NCBI RefSeq assembly: GCF_043226085.1
Contig: NZ_CP171226.1
Span: forward strand, 186,001-250,000
DNA from: Amaricoccus sp003258405
GTDB lineage: Bacteria > Pseudomonadota > Alphaproteobacteria > Rhodobacterales > Rhodobacteraceae
Reading direction: 5' to 3'
Length of the DNA: 64,000 nucleotides
The position numbers and the translations under genes are program-made. The notes beneath the pieces are model-generated. The model saw only the letters and a program-made list of their open reading frames with translations. It had not been told where the DNA came from and did no database searches. Every line of letters starts with the position of its first letter. Positions within the stretch are counted from its first letter, which is position 1. Positions 52,635-60,455 of the stretch are shown here, piece by piece.

Positions 52635-53552
52635 TCAGAACTGGTAGCGGCGGAGCCGCGTCTGGATGCCGAAGAGGTAGAGGCAGACGCCGGCGAGGAT
52701 GATGCCGAACATGGCGGTGGCGATGGTCGCGCCCATGTGCGGGTCGCCGAGCTGAAGCTGGAAGCCGAAGAAGGTGCGGTAGAGGAAGGTGCCGAGGATG
52801 TCGGTGGCGAAGTTCGGCCCGGCGAGCGCACCTTGCGTCACGTAGATGAGATCGAAGGCGTTGAAGTTGCCGACAAAGGTCAGGATCGAGATGATGCCGA
52901 TCGAAGGCAGGATCAGCGGCAGCTTGATCTTCCAGAACTGCGACCAGCCGGTGATGCCGTCGATCTCCGCCGCCTCGAGCACTTCCTCGGGAATGGTGAG
53001 GAGGGCGGCATAGATCAGCATCATCGGGATGCCGACGAACTGCCAGACCGAGACGAGGGCGATGGTGGTGAGCGCGGTTTCCTCCTTGCCGAGCCAGGGG
53101 CCGAAGAGCGCCTTCAGGCCGACGGCATCGAGCATCGAGGGCGCTATGCCCCAGATGGGAGAAAGGATGAGCTTCCAGACGAAACCCACGATGACGAAAG
53201 AGAGAATCGTCGGAATGAAGATGGCGGTCCGGTAGAAGGCCGCGCCCCGGAGCTTCGGCGAGGAGAGCAGCGCGGCGAGCGCGACGCCGATCGGGTTCTG
53301 CACCACCATGTGGACGAGGAAGAACCAGGCATTGTTGCCGAGCGCATTCCAGAAGCTCTCCGACCAGCGGGGGTCGGTGAAGAGGATGCGGAAGTTGTCG
53401 AAGCCGACAAATTCGGTCGCGCCGTCGACCACGCGCCAGAGAGCGAGCTCGAGCGTGGCGAAGAGCGGCACGATCATGATCGCGGTGTAGACGATGACGG
53501 CGGGCGCGAGGAAGATGGGGATGTGCCAGCGGAAGGCTTTACGCTCTCTCAA
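52635..53552 (-). CDS. Carbohydrate ABC transporter permease (MalF type)
   Basis: 305 aa with six hydrophobic segments. The coupling loop is EAAEIDGITGWSQFWKIKLPL at about residues 190-210, typical of MalF-type permeases. It is separated from the binding-protein gene by a 183-bp gap that contains an intrinsic terminator, so its expression is probably set below that of the binding protein. Pairs with the MalG-type protein downstream. Confidence 0.92.
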   Translation of the reverse strand: MRERKAFRWHIPIFLAPAVIVYTAIMIVPLFATLELALWRVVDGATEFVGFDNFRILFTDPRWSESFWNALGNNAWFFLVHMVVQNPIGVALAALLSSPKLRGAAFYRTAIFIPTILSFVIVGFVWKLILSPIWGIAPSMLDAVGLKALFGPWLGKEETALTTIALVSVWQFVGIPMMLIYAALLTIPEEVLEAAEIDGITGWSQFWKIKLPLILPSIGIISILTFVGNFNAFDLIYVTQGALAGPNFATDILGTFLYRTFFGFQLQLGDPHMGATIATAMFGIILAGVCLYLFGIQTRLRRYQF

Positions 53553-53610
53553 GGCTTGCGTCCTTCTCGGGTGCGGGGGGTGTGCGCGGGCAGGCAGGCT
53601 TGCGCGACGG

Positions 53611-53670
53611 AAAAAAGCGGTGCCGGCGGCCGTCCGCGCTGGGGCGGATGCGGCCGGGCGGTCGGCACCG
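53611..53670 (-). terminator. Intrinsic terminator after the binding-protein gene
   Basis: On the minus strand a long GC stem beginning CGGTGCCGACCG and closing CGGCCGCCGGCACCG is followed directly by CTTTTTTCC. Loop and stem are in the 183-bp gap between the binding protein and first permease. With six Ts this is the most convincing terminator in the window, though partial read-through must occur for the permeases to be made. Confidence 0.75.
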
Positions 53671-53735
53671 GGGGCGAGGCGGGGATCGGCGGTGGCCCCG
53701 GCCGGCGATCAGCACCGGCGGCCGGGGGCAAGCGG

Positions 53736-54998
53736 TCAGTTCTGCTGCTGCGGCGCGTACCAGCTCGCGAGACCTTCCTGCAGGCGCTCGGCGGCGGCCT
53801 CGGGCGTCTCGGTGCCGCGGATCACGTTGGCCGAGGCGTTCCAGGTCTCGTTCTCGAGATTGGGCGTGCCGCGGGAGAGGATCTGGTAGGTCGAGCGGAT
53901 CGTGCTGGCACAGCTCTGCCGCCAGGAGATGAATTCCTGCGCGAGCGGATCCTCGAGCTCGACGGCGGCATCCGAGAGCGGGAAGAAGCCGGGCAGGGCG
54001 TTGGCGTAGAGGCTGGCGAATTCGGGCGAGCCCACCCAGTCGAGGAAGGCCTTTGCCTCTTCGGCATGGGGGGAGGCTGCGTTGAGGCCGAGCGCAATGT
54101 CCACATGGTCGGAGATGTAGCAGTCGTCGCCCTCGGCGGGCACCGGCGGCTTGAACGCGCCCATGTCGAACACGGCCTGGGTGTTGAAGCCGGAAATTTC
54201 CCAGGAACCCGCCGGGTAGATCGCGGCGCGGCCAAGGGTGAAGAGGTTCTGGCTGTCGGGATAGGTCTGGGCCTCGAAGCCGTCGCCGAGATAGGGGCCC
54301 CATTTGGCGAGCTGGCGGAAGGGATCGACCCATTCGGGATCGGTGAGCTTCTCGGTGCCCGCGATCAGCGCGAGGCGGCCTTCCTCGCCCTTCCAGTAGT
54401 TCGGGCCGATGTTCTGGTAGCCCATGGTGGCGGCTTCCCACTGGTCGTTGGTGCCCATCGCCATCGGAATGTAGGTGCCGTCTTCCTTGATCTTGTCGAG
54501 CACGGCGAAGAATTCGTCGACGGTCGCAGGCGGCTCGAGGCCGAGCTCGGCGAAGGCTTCCTTGTTGTAGATGAAGCCGTGGATCACCGAGGCCATCGGC
54601 ACGCAGAAGGTCTGGGAGCCGTCATCGGTGGACCAGCCGGATTTGGCGACATCGGAGAAGTTCGCCATCGCGTCGAGATCGGTGAGGTCTGCGAGCTGGC
54701 CCTTCTGGAAAAGCTGGAGCGACGCATCGAACGGGCGGCAGGTGATGAGGTCGCCCGCGCTGCCCGCATCAAGCTTGGAGTTGAGCACGGCGTTGTATTC
54801 GGCCGGGGCGGAGGGGGTGAAGTTGAGCTTGATGCCAGGGTGGCTCGCCTCGAAGGCCGGGATGATGGTCTCCTGCCAGATCGGCAGGTCGTCGTTGCGC
54901 CAACTTTCGATGTTGAGTGTCACGTCCTCGGCCTGGGCGGTGGCGGCCGCGAGCAGTGTTGTGCCGAGAAGCGCGAGCTTCAGTCCGGTCTGGGTCAT
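53736..54998 (-). CDS. Sugar ABC transporter substrate-binding protein
   Basis: 420 aa periplasmic receptor. The signal peptide MTQTGLKLALLGTTLLAAATAQA ends at about residue 23. It is a family 1 (MalE/UgpB-like) binding protein: LNIESWRNDDLPIWQETI, PAFEASHPGIKLNF and the CRPFDASLQLFQKGQL segment. The GGGAGA site supports the ATG at 54998. It lies 58 bases downstream of murQ and upstream of two permeases and an ATPase. The ligand is inferred as an amino sugar or MurNAc-containing compound, not shown by sequence. Confidence 0.92.
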   Translation of the reverse strand: MTQTGLKLALLGTTLLAAATAQAEDVTLNIESWRNDDLPIWQETIIPAFEASHPGIKLNFTPSAPAEYNAVLNSKLDAGSAGDLITCRPFDASLQLFQKGQLADLTDLDAMANFSDVAKSGWSTDDGSQTFCVPMASVIHGFIYNKEAFAELGLEPPATVDEFFAVLDKIKEDGTYIPMAMGTNDQWEAATMGYQNIGPNYWKGEEGRLALIAGTEKLTDPEWVDPFRQLAKWGPYLGDGFEAQTYPDSQNLFTLGRAAIYPAGSWEISGFNTQAVFDMGAFKPPVPAEGDDCYISDHVDIALGLNAASPHAEEAKAFLDWVGSPEFASLYANALPGFFPLSDAAVELEDPLAQEFISWRQSCASTIRSTYQILSRGTPNLENETWNASANVIRGTETPEAAAERLQEGLASWYAPQQQN

Positions 54999-55056
54999 GG
55001 TAGTCTCCCGTTGTTCTGGCCCGGATCCGGGCGGTTCTGTTCTGGTTATTCTGTCT

Positions 55057-55965
55057 TCAGCTGTCTCTTGCCGCCGCCAGCGCGGCAAGGGCCGGGCCGA
55101 GGTGGCCCGCGGCCCGGGCGAGCAACGCCTCGGCGCGGGCAAGGCCCGGTGCGCCCGCGGCGATCAGGATGGCGGGCTTCACCGCGCCGGAGGCCTGGGC
55201 CAGGGCGGACTCGGCGACCGCGGCATCACACCCGGCGAGCTCGGCAACGATGCGCGCGGCGCGCTTGCGGAGTTTCTCGTTGTCGGCCACGAGATTGACC
55301 ATCAGGCCCTCGTGGACATGGCCGAGGCGCAGCGCGGCGAGGGTCGAGAGCATGTTGAGCGCGATCTTCTGCGCGGTGCCCGCGCCCATGCGGGTCGAGC
55401 CCGCGACGATCTCGGGGCCGGAGTCGAGCAGGACGGCAATCGCGGCCTCCTCGAGGAGCGTGCTGCCTGCGACATTGGCGATGCCGACCACCGTGGCGCC
55501 GCGGGCGGCGGCCTCGCGGGCGACCGCGAGCGTGTAGGGGGTGGTGCCGCTGGCCGAGACGCAGATCGCGACATCGCGGGGCCCGAAGCCGAGGGCGTCG
55601 AGCGCGGCCGGGACATCGGCCGTGTCGTCTTCCACCGCGCCCTTCATGTGCAGAAGCGCCTCCGCCCCGCCCGCGAAGAGAACCGGCGTGCTTTCCGGCG
55701 CGAGGCCGTATGTGCCTGGGAGCTCCAGCGCATCGGCCATCGCCATAAGGCCGGCGCTGCCTGCACCGGCATAGGCGACGCGGCCACCGGCGGCGAGCGC
55801 CGCCGCGGCGGCCTCCGCGGCGCGCGCGAGGGCCGGGATCGCGGCCTCGACCGCAGCTGCGGCGTCGCGCTGCTGGCCGAGGAGGCGCGCAAGAACGGTC
55901 GCGGGGGCCTGGCCCTGAAGGCCTTCGGCCAATGCGTGTCTTGCCTCCGTTCGTGATGCAGTCAT
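55057..55965 (-). CDS. murQ: N-acetylmuramic acid 6-phosphate etherase
   Basis: 302 aa SIS-domain lyase. It cleaves the D-lactyl ether of MurNAc-6-phosphate, giving GlcNAc-6-phosphate and D-lactate, in peptidoglycan recycling. Signatures include YAGAGSAGLMAMADALELPGTYG, AVEDDTAD, CVSASGTTPYTLAVAREA and the GSTRMGAGTAQKIALNMLS block. The ATG at 55965 follows GGGGGAA. It is divergent from a BadF-type kinase gene with a 144-bp promoter region holding three TTGGTATC sites, and is followed by the ABC importer genes. Confidence 0.95.
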   Translation of the reverse strand: MTASRTEARHALAEGLQGQAPATVLARLLGQQRDAAAAVEAAIPALARAAEAAAAALAAGGRVAYAGAGSAGLMAMADALELPGTYGLAPESTPVLFAGGAEALLHMKGAVEDDTADVPAALDALGFGPRDVAICVSASGTTPYTLAVAREAAARGATVVGIANVAGSTLLEEAAIAVLLDSGPEIVAGSTRMGAGTAQKIALNMLSTLAALRLGHVHEGLMVNLVADNEKLRKRAARIVAELAGCDAAVAESALAQASGAVKPAILIAAGAPGLARAEALLARAAGHLGPALAALAAARDS

Positions 55966-55999
55966 GTGATTCCCCCTGTTCCGTTGATAATGCCAAACA

Positions 56000-56087
56000 G
56001 ATACCAATTGTCCAGAAAAATCTCACGCACGCAAAAAAACAAGGGATATCCAAGATTCCGCTTCTCATTTGGTATCGAATTGGTATC
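56000..56087. promoter_or_regulatory. Three TTGGTATC operator half-sites in the murQ/kinase divergent promoter
   Basis: TTGGTATC occurs at 56069-56076 and 56080-56087 on the plus strand, 11 bp apart (one helical turn), and its reverse GATACCAA at 56000-56007. They flank an AT-rich stretch of about 60 bases. The likely binder is the GntR/UTRA regulator encoded by the second plus-strand gene. This would co-regulate uptake and catabolism of the amino sugar. Confidence 0.65.
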
Positions 56088-56109
56088 TTACAGCGAAAAG
56101 GGAGTCGAT

Positions 56110-56961
56110 ATGCGCCTCTACATGGGAATCGATGGCGGCGGCACGAGCTGCCGCGCTGTGGTGGCCGCCGCGGACGGGCCGGTGCTCGGGCGTGGCGCCG
56201 CGGGATCGGCAAATATCTGGTCCGATCCGGAGGGGGCGGCGGAGAGTATCCGCGCCGCCGCCATGGGCGCGCTCACCGAGGCAGGACATCCGGATGCGAT
56301 CGGCGCGGTCGAGGCCGTGCTGGGCCTTGCGGGCGCGAACCTGCCGCAGGCGCGGGCGCGGATCGAGGGGCGGCTGCCCTTCGCGCGGGCCGGTCTCGAG
56401 AGCGATGCGGTGATCGCGCTCAAGGGCGCGCTCGGGGAAGAGGACGGCATCGTGCTCGTCACCGGCACCGGCTCGGTCTTCGGCGCGCAGCGCGGGGGCG
56501 CGATCAGGATGATCGGCGGCTGGGGCTTCCGGCTGGGCGATCAGGCCTCCGGCGCCTGCATGGGGCGCGATCTGCTGACGCGCGCGCTGCTCGCCCACGA
56601 CGGGCTTGCCCCCGCCGATCCGCTGCTCCGCGAGGTGATCGCCGAAGCCGGCGGCCCGGCGGCGCTGGTGGCGCGGATGACGGATGCCCCGCCCGCGGAA
56701 TATGGCCGCTACGTGCCGCGGCTTCTCGAGGCGGCGGCACGCGGCGAGGTCGCGGCCTGCGACATCCTGAGCGCGGCGGATGACGCGCTCGTTGCGGCGA
56801 TCGAGCATCTGGGCGGCGGCGCGCTGCTGCCGATCTGTTTCCTCGGCGGGATCGGACCTGTCTTTGCCGAACGGCTTTCGGGGCGCTATCCCGGCCGGAT
56901 CCAACCGCCGCGCGGCACCGCGCTCGACGGCGCGCTTGCCATGGCGCGGGCCGGAGCATGA
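56110..56961 (+). CDS. BadF/BadG-type amino-sugar kinase (GlcNAc/MurNAc kinase)
   Basis: 283 aa. The ASKHA phosphate motifs are MGIDGGGTSCRAVVAA at the N-terminus, the adenosine motif LVTGTGSVFGAQ and the later ICFLGGIGPVFAERL. It belongs to the BadF/BadG/BcrA/D group that includes NagK-type GlcNAc kinases and the Clostridium MurK kinase acting on both GlcNAc and MurNAc. It is divergent from murQ, so it may supply the MurNAc-6-phosphate that MurQ uses. The ATG at 56110 has AAGGGAG upstream. The stop overlaps the regulator gene. Confidence 0.88.
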   Translation: MRLYMGIDGGGTSCRAVVAAADGPVLGRGAAGSANIWSDPEGAAESIRAAAMGALTEAGHPDAIGAVEAVLGLAGANLPQARARIEGRLPFARAGLESDAVIALKGALGEEDGIVLVTGTGSVFGAQRGGAIRMIGGWGFRLGDQASGACMGRDLLTRALLAHDGLAPADPLLREVIAEAGGPAALVARMTDAPPAEYGRYVPRLLEAAARGEVAACDILSAADDALVAAIEHLGGGALLPICFLGGIGPVFAERLSGRYPGRIQPPRGTALDGALAMARAGA

Positions 56962-57737
56962 GCCGCATCCCGGATCTCTTCGCGCCCGAGGCCTTCGAGG
57001 CGCATGACGGCGGGCCGCTCTATCTGCGGCTTTCGCGCCGGATCTCCGAGGCAATCGAGGCCGGCGCGCTCGAGCCCGGCGAGGTGCTGCCGTCCGAGCG
57101 GGAGATGGCGCATCTGACCGGGCTCAGCCGGGTGACCGTGCGCAAGGCGGTGCAGGCGCTGGTGAGCTCGGGCCATCTGGTGCAGCGCCGGGGCTCGGGC
57201 ACCTATGTGGCGCCGCGGGTCGAGCGGGTGGAGCAGGCGCTTTCTCTGCTCACCTCGTTCTCGGAGGACATGGCGCGGCGGGGCAAGAGGGTGACCTCGG
57301 TCTGGCTTGCACGTGCGCTGCATTCCCCCTCGCCGGAAGAGACCATGGCGCTCGGGCTGGCTGCGGGCGACCGGGTCGCGCGGCTCGAACGGGTGCGCGA
57401 GGCCGATGGCGTGCCGCTCGCCATCGAGCGCGCCTCGCTGCCAGTGTCGATCCTGCCCGATCCGGTGGTGGTGGGAAGCTCGCTCTACGAGGTGCTGGCC
57501 GCACGCGGGCTGCAACCCTCCCGCGCGGTGCAGCGGATCTCGGCGGCGAATATCGGCGCGGCCGACGCGGAGCTTCTGGGCGTGCCGGTCGGCGCGGCGG
57601 GGCTTCGGATCGAGCGCATCTCCTATCTGCCCACCGGGCGCGTGGTGGAGTTCACACGCTCGCTCTACCGGGGCGATGCCTACGATTTCGCGGCCGAGCT
57701 CAGGATACCGGCACCGGAGGAGGGGCGGACCCAGTGA
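56958..57737 (+). CDS. GntR/HutC-family (UTRA) regulator of amino-sugar genes
   Basis: 259 aa. Winged helix LPSEREMAHLTGLSRVTVRK at about residues 45-64, then a UTRA ligand domain with LERVREADGVPLAIERASLP and the closing GRVVEFTRSLYRGDAYDF. That C-terminal motif is typical of NagR/DasR-like regulators that sense GlcNAc-6-phosphate or GlcN-6-phosphate. It overlaps the kinase gene (ATGA) and is cotranscribed with the deaminase and nagA. The TTGGTATC sites 0.9 kb upstream are its likely targets. Confidence 0.9.
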   Translation: MSRIPDLFAPEAFEAHDGGPLYLRLSRRISEAIEAGALEPGEVLPSEREMAHLTGLSRVTVRKAVQALVSSGHLVQRRGSGTYVAPRVERVEQALSLLTSFSEDMARRGKRVTSVWLARALHSPSPEETMALGLAAGDRVARLERVREADGVPLAIERASLPVSILPDPVVVGSSLYEVLAARGLQPSRAVQRISAANIGAADAELLGVPVGAAGLRIERISYLPTGRVVEFTRSLYRGDAYDFAAELRIPAPEEGRTQ

Positions 57738-57783
57738 CAGGGCCGCCGCCCGCCCAAAAGGGGCGGCCCGGAGCCGGACAAGG

Positions 57784-57800
57784 CCGGGGCGGTGCCCCGG
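57784..57800 (+). other. Hairpin upstream of the SIS-domain gene
   Basis: CCGGGGC-GGT-GCCCCGG, a 7-bp stem in the 93-bp gap between the regulator and SIS genes, about 30 bases before the start codon. A second GC-rich pair (GGGCCGCC / GGGCGGCCC) lies just before it. They may separate expression of the regulator from the enzymes. Confidence 0.35.
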
Positions 57801-57830
57801 CAGGACTTCAGGAATGACCAAGGTGAAACG

Positions 57831-58862
57831 ATGAACATTGAGACGAAGATGCGGGCCGAAGTGCTCGAAATCCCCGAAGCGGCGGCGCGCTTCCTCGAGA
57901 AATCGCGCGGAGCCGTGGCCGAGGCCGGCGCGGCGATCCGCGCGCTTGATCCCGGCCTGATGGTGACGGTTGCGCGCGGCTCCTCCGATCATGCCGCCAC
58001 ATACTTCAAGTATGCCTCCGAGCTTCTTGCGGGCGTGCCTGTCGCATCGGTCGGGCCTTCGGTCGCCTCGATCTATCACCGGCCGCTCCGGGTCAGCGGT
58101 GCGGTCTGCATCGGCATCTCGCAATCGGGCCAGAGCCCGGACATCGTCGAGATGATGAAGAGCACGCGGCGGGGGGGCGGCCTCACCATTGCGGTGACGA
58201 ATTTCGCCGACGCGCCGATGGCGGAGGCCTGCGCCCACACCCTGCCGCTGCAGGCGGGGCCGGAAAACGCGGTGGCGGCGACGAAGACCTTCGTCAACTC
58301 GGTGCTCGCGGGCCTCGCGCTCGCGGCGGAGTGGCGCGAGGACGCCGGGCTGCGCGCGGCCCTTGACGCTCTTCCCGAGCAGTTCGCCGCCGCGCTGGCC
58401 TGCGACTGGGACCCGCTTGCCGACCGGCTCGAGAAGGCGGGCTCGCTCTATGTGCTGGGCCGGGGGCCGGGGTTTGCCATCTCCAACGAGATGGCGCTGA
58501 AGTTCAAGGAGACCTGCGCGCTTCATGCCGAGAGCTATTCGGCAGCCGAGGTGCTGCACGGGCCGGCCGCCCTGGTGCAGGACCGCTTCCCGGTGCTGGC
58601 GCTCGGGGTGCAGGACGCAGCGCTGCCGCAGGTGATCGCCACCGCCGAGCGGCTGGCCGGGCAGGGCGCGGATGTCTTCCTGACCGCGGAGGGCGCGGGC
58701 GCACCGGTGGTGGCGCTGCCGTCGGTGGCCAGGGTACATCCGCTGACCGCGCCGCTCGTGCTCGTCGTCGCCTTCTACCGCTTCATCGAGGCGCTCGCCC
58801 AGCGACGCGGGCTCAATCCCGACGAGCCGCCGCATCTGCGCAAGGTCACGGTGACGATATGA
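57831..58862 (+). CDS. SIS-domain glucosamine-6-phosphate deaminase (NagB-II type)
   Basis: 343 aa with two SIS domains and no glutaminase domain. Sugar-phosphate motifs are VARGSSDHAA, GISQSGQSPDIVEMM and the GlmS-like ESYSAAEVLHGPAAL near residue 238. Proteins of this layout in nag operons (NagB-II) deaminate GlcN-6-phosphate to fructose-6-phosphate and ammonia, replacing classical NagB. No NagB is present in the window. The stop overlaps the nagA start by 4 bases. An AgaS-type role on a galactosamine substrate is the alternative. Confidence 0.85.
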   Translation: MNIETKMRAEVLEIPEAAARFLEKSRGAVAEAGAAIRALDPGLMVTVARGSSDHAATYFKYASELLAGVPVASVGPSVASIYHRPLRVSGAVCIGISQSGQSPDIVEMMKSTRRGGGLTIAVTNFADAPMAEACAHTLPLQAGPENAVAATKTFVNSVLAGLALAAEWREDAGLRAALDALPEQFAAALACDWDPLADRLEKAGSLYVLGRGPGFAISNEMALKFKETCALHAESYSAAEVLHGPAALVQDRFPVLALGVQDAALPQVIATAERLAGQGADVFLTAEGAGAPVVALPSVARVHPLTAPLVLVVAFYRFIEALAQRRGLNPDEPPHLRKVTVTI

Positions 58863-60010
58863 CACGCACGGTCTATTCCGGCGCTGCGGTGTTCGACGGG
58901 GCGCGGATGCATCACGATGCCGTGCTGGTGGTCGAAGGGTCGGAGATCGCCGGGATCCTGCCGGAGGCCGCCGCGCCCGAGGGGCCGCGGGTGGCGTTGT
59001 CGGGCGGCGTGCTCGCGCCGGGCTTTCTCGACCTGCAGGTCAACGGCGGCGGTGGGGAGATGCTCCATGGCGGCTCCGGTGTCGAGGGGATCGCGCGGAT
59101 CTGCGCGGCCCATGCCCGGCTCGGAGTGACGGGGCTCCTGCCGACGCTCATCACCGACACGGCCGACGCGACGCAGGCGGTGATCGAGGCCGGGGTTGCG
59201 GCAGCGGAAGCCGGTGTGCCGGGGTTTCTCGGCCTCCATCTCGAGGGGCCGCATCTCGATCCGAAGCGGCACGGGGCGCATGACACGGCGCTCATCCGGC
59301 CGATGGAGGCCGCAGATCTCGAAATGCTCTGCGACGCGGCGGTGCGGCTCCCGGTGTTGAAGGTGACCGTCGCGCCGGAGGCGGTGAGCCTCGCGCAGGT
59401 CTCGGCGCTGGCGCGCGCAGGCGCGGTGGTGAGCCTCGGGCATTCGGACGGCCCCGCCGCCGAGGCCCTGCGCTATTTCGCCGCCGGGGCCTCGAACGTC
59501 ACCCATCTCTTCAACGCGATGAGCCCGCTCACCCACCGCGAGCCGGGCCTTGCCGGCGCGGCTCTCGATCAGGATGTGAGCTGCGGGCTGATCGCGGACG
59601 GGGTACATGTGCTGCCGGCCGTCCTGCGGATTGCGCTCGCGGCGAAGCGCGGGCGGGACCGGGTGTTCTTGGTGACGGATGCAATGGCGGTGGCCGGAAC
59701 GGATGCGGCGGAGTTCGAGCTCGGCGGGCGCAGGATCCTGCGCCGCGACGGGCGGCTGACGCTCGCCGACGGCACGCTTGCGGGCGCCGATGTGGACATG
59801 GCGCGCTCGATCCGGGTGCTCGTGAAAGATGCAGGTCTCGATCTCGCCGAGGCACTGCGGATGGCGACGGCCGTGCCGGCCTCGGTGATCGGCGAGTCCG
59901 GGCGACTCGGCTGTCTCGCCCGTGGCGGCCCGGCGGATTTCGTGCATCTCGATGCAGGCCTCCGGCTTGCCGGCGTCTGGCGCGCAGGCAGACCCGTGGC
60001 GCTCGCCTGA
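58859..60010 (+). CDS. nagA: N-acetylglucosamine-6-phosphate deacetylase
   Basis: 383 aa amidohydrolase removing acetate from GlcNAc-6-phosphate. Conserved blocks: LAPGFLDLQVNGGGG, GLHLEGPHLDPKRHGAHD with the metal Glu, VVSLGHSDG, VTHLFNAMSP and FLVTDAMAVAG with the catalytic Asp. The ATG overlaps the preceding stop (ATGA). It ends the plus-strand amino-sugar operon; a GC-rich hairpin follows at 60012-60035. Confidence 0.95.
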   Translation: MTRTVYSGAAVFDGARMHHDAVLVVEGSEIAGILPEAAAPEGPRVALSGGVLAPGFLDLQVNGGGGEMLHGGSGVEGIARICAAHARLGVTGLLPTLITDTADATQAVIEAGVAAAEAGVPGFLGLHLEGPHLDPKRHGAHDTALIRPMEAADLEMLCDAAVRLPVLKVTVAPEAVSLAQVSALARAGAVVSLGHSDGPAAEALRYFAAGASNVTHLFNAMSPLTHREPGLAGAALDQDVSCGLIADGVHVLPAVLRIALAAKRGRDRVFLVTDAMAVAGTDAAEFELGGRRILRRDGRLTLADGTLAGADVDMARSIRVLVKDAGLDLAEALRMATAVPASVIGESGRLGCLARGGPADFVHLDAGLRLAGVWRAGRPVALA

Positions 60011-60455
60011 CGCCCGCGCAGCCTGCGCGGCGGGCCGGGAATCGTTTGTTGACGGGAACTTACCGACGCGCCTTGAAATAGCCGCATCAGGGCCGCTCCG
60101 CGCGTTAAGGAAGGTGAACCGGTTTACGGGCGCGGCGCCGCCCGCGCACCCGTTCGCCGGCGGCGGGCACGCCTGGATCACAGGCCCGGTCCCGGCCAAG
60201 GGGCCGGAATCCGGCGGCTTTTGTGCCGTTGTGGGAGATCGGTGACACTCCGGCGGCCTAACCCCCAATCCGAATCAAATATGCATCTGATTTTACTCGT
60301 AAACTCTGCCGGCTGCCCTTGCTTCAAATCGCCGAGAGGACGGCGCATTCCCACGCCATAGGACCGCGATACGAATCCTCATTGCCGGGGTTCGCCGGAT
60401 CGCTATGTGAAGGACATGTGGCGCGCCGCGGGGGCGGTGGTGCGAGGGGGCAGAA
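60011..60455 (+). other. Spacer between nagA and the metalloprotease gene
   Basis: 445 bases with no supported gene. A GC-rich stem-loop (60012-60035) lies directly after nagA. The stretch around 60255-60315 is AT-rich and probably holds the promoter of the protease gene, but I see no convincing -35/-10 pair. The rest is GC-rich and I see nothing in it. Confidence 0.5.
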
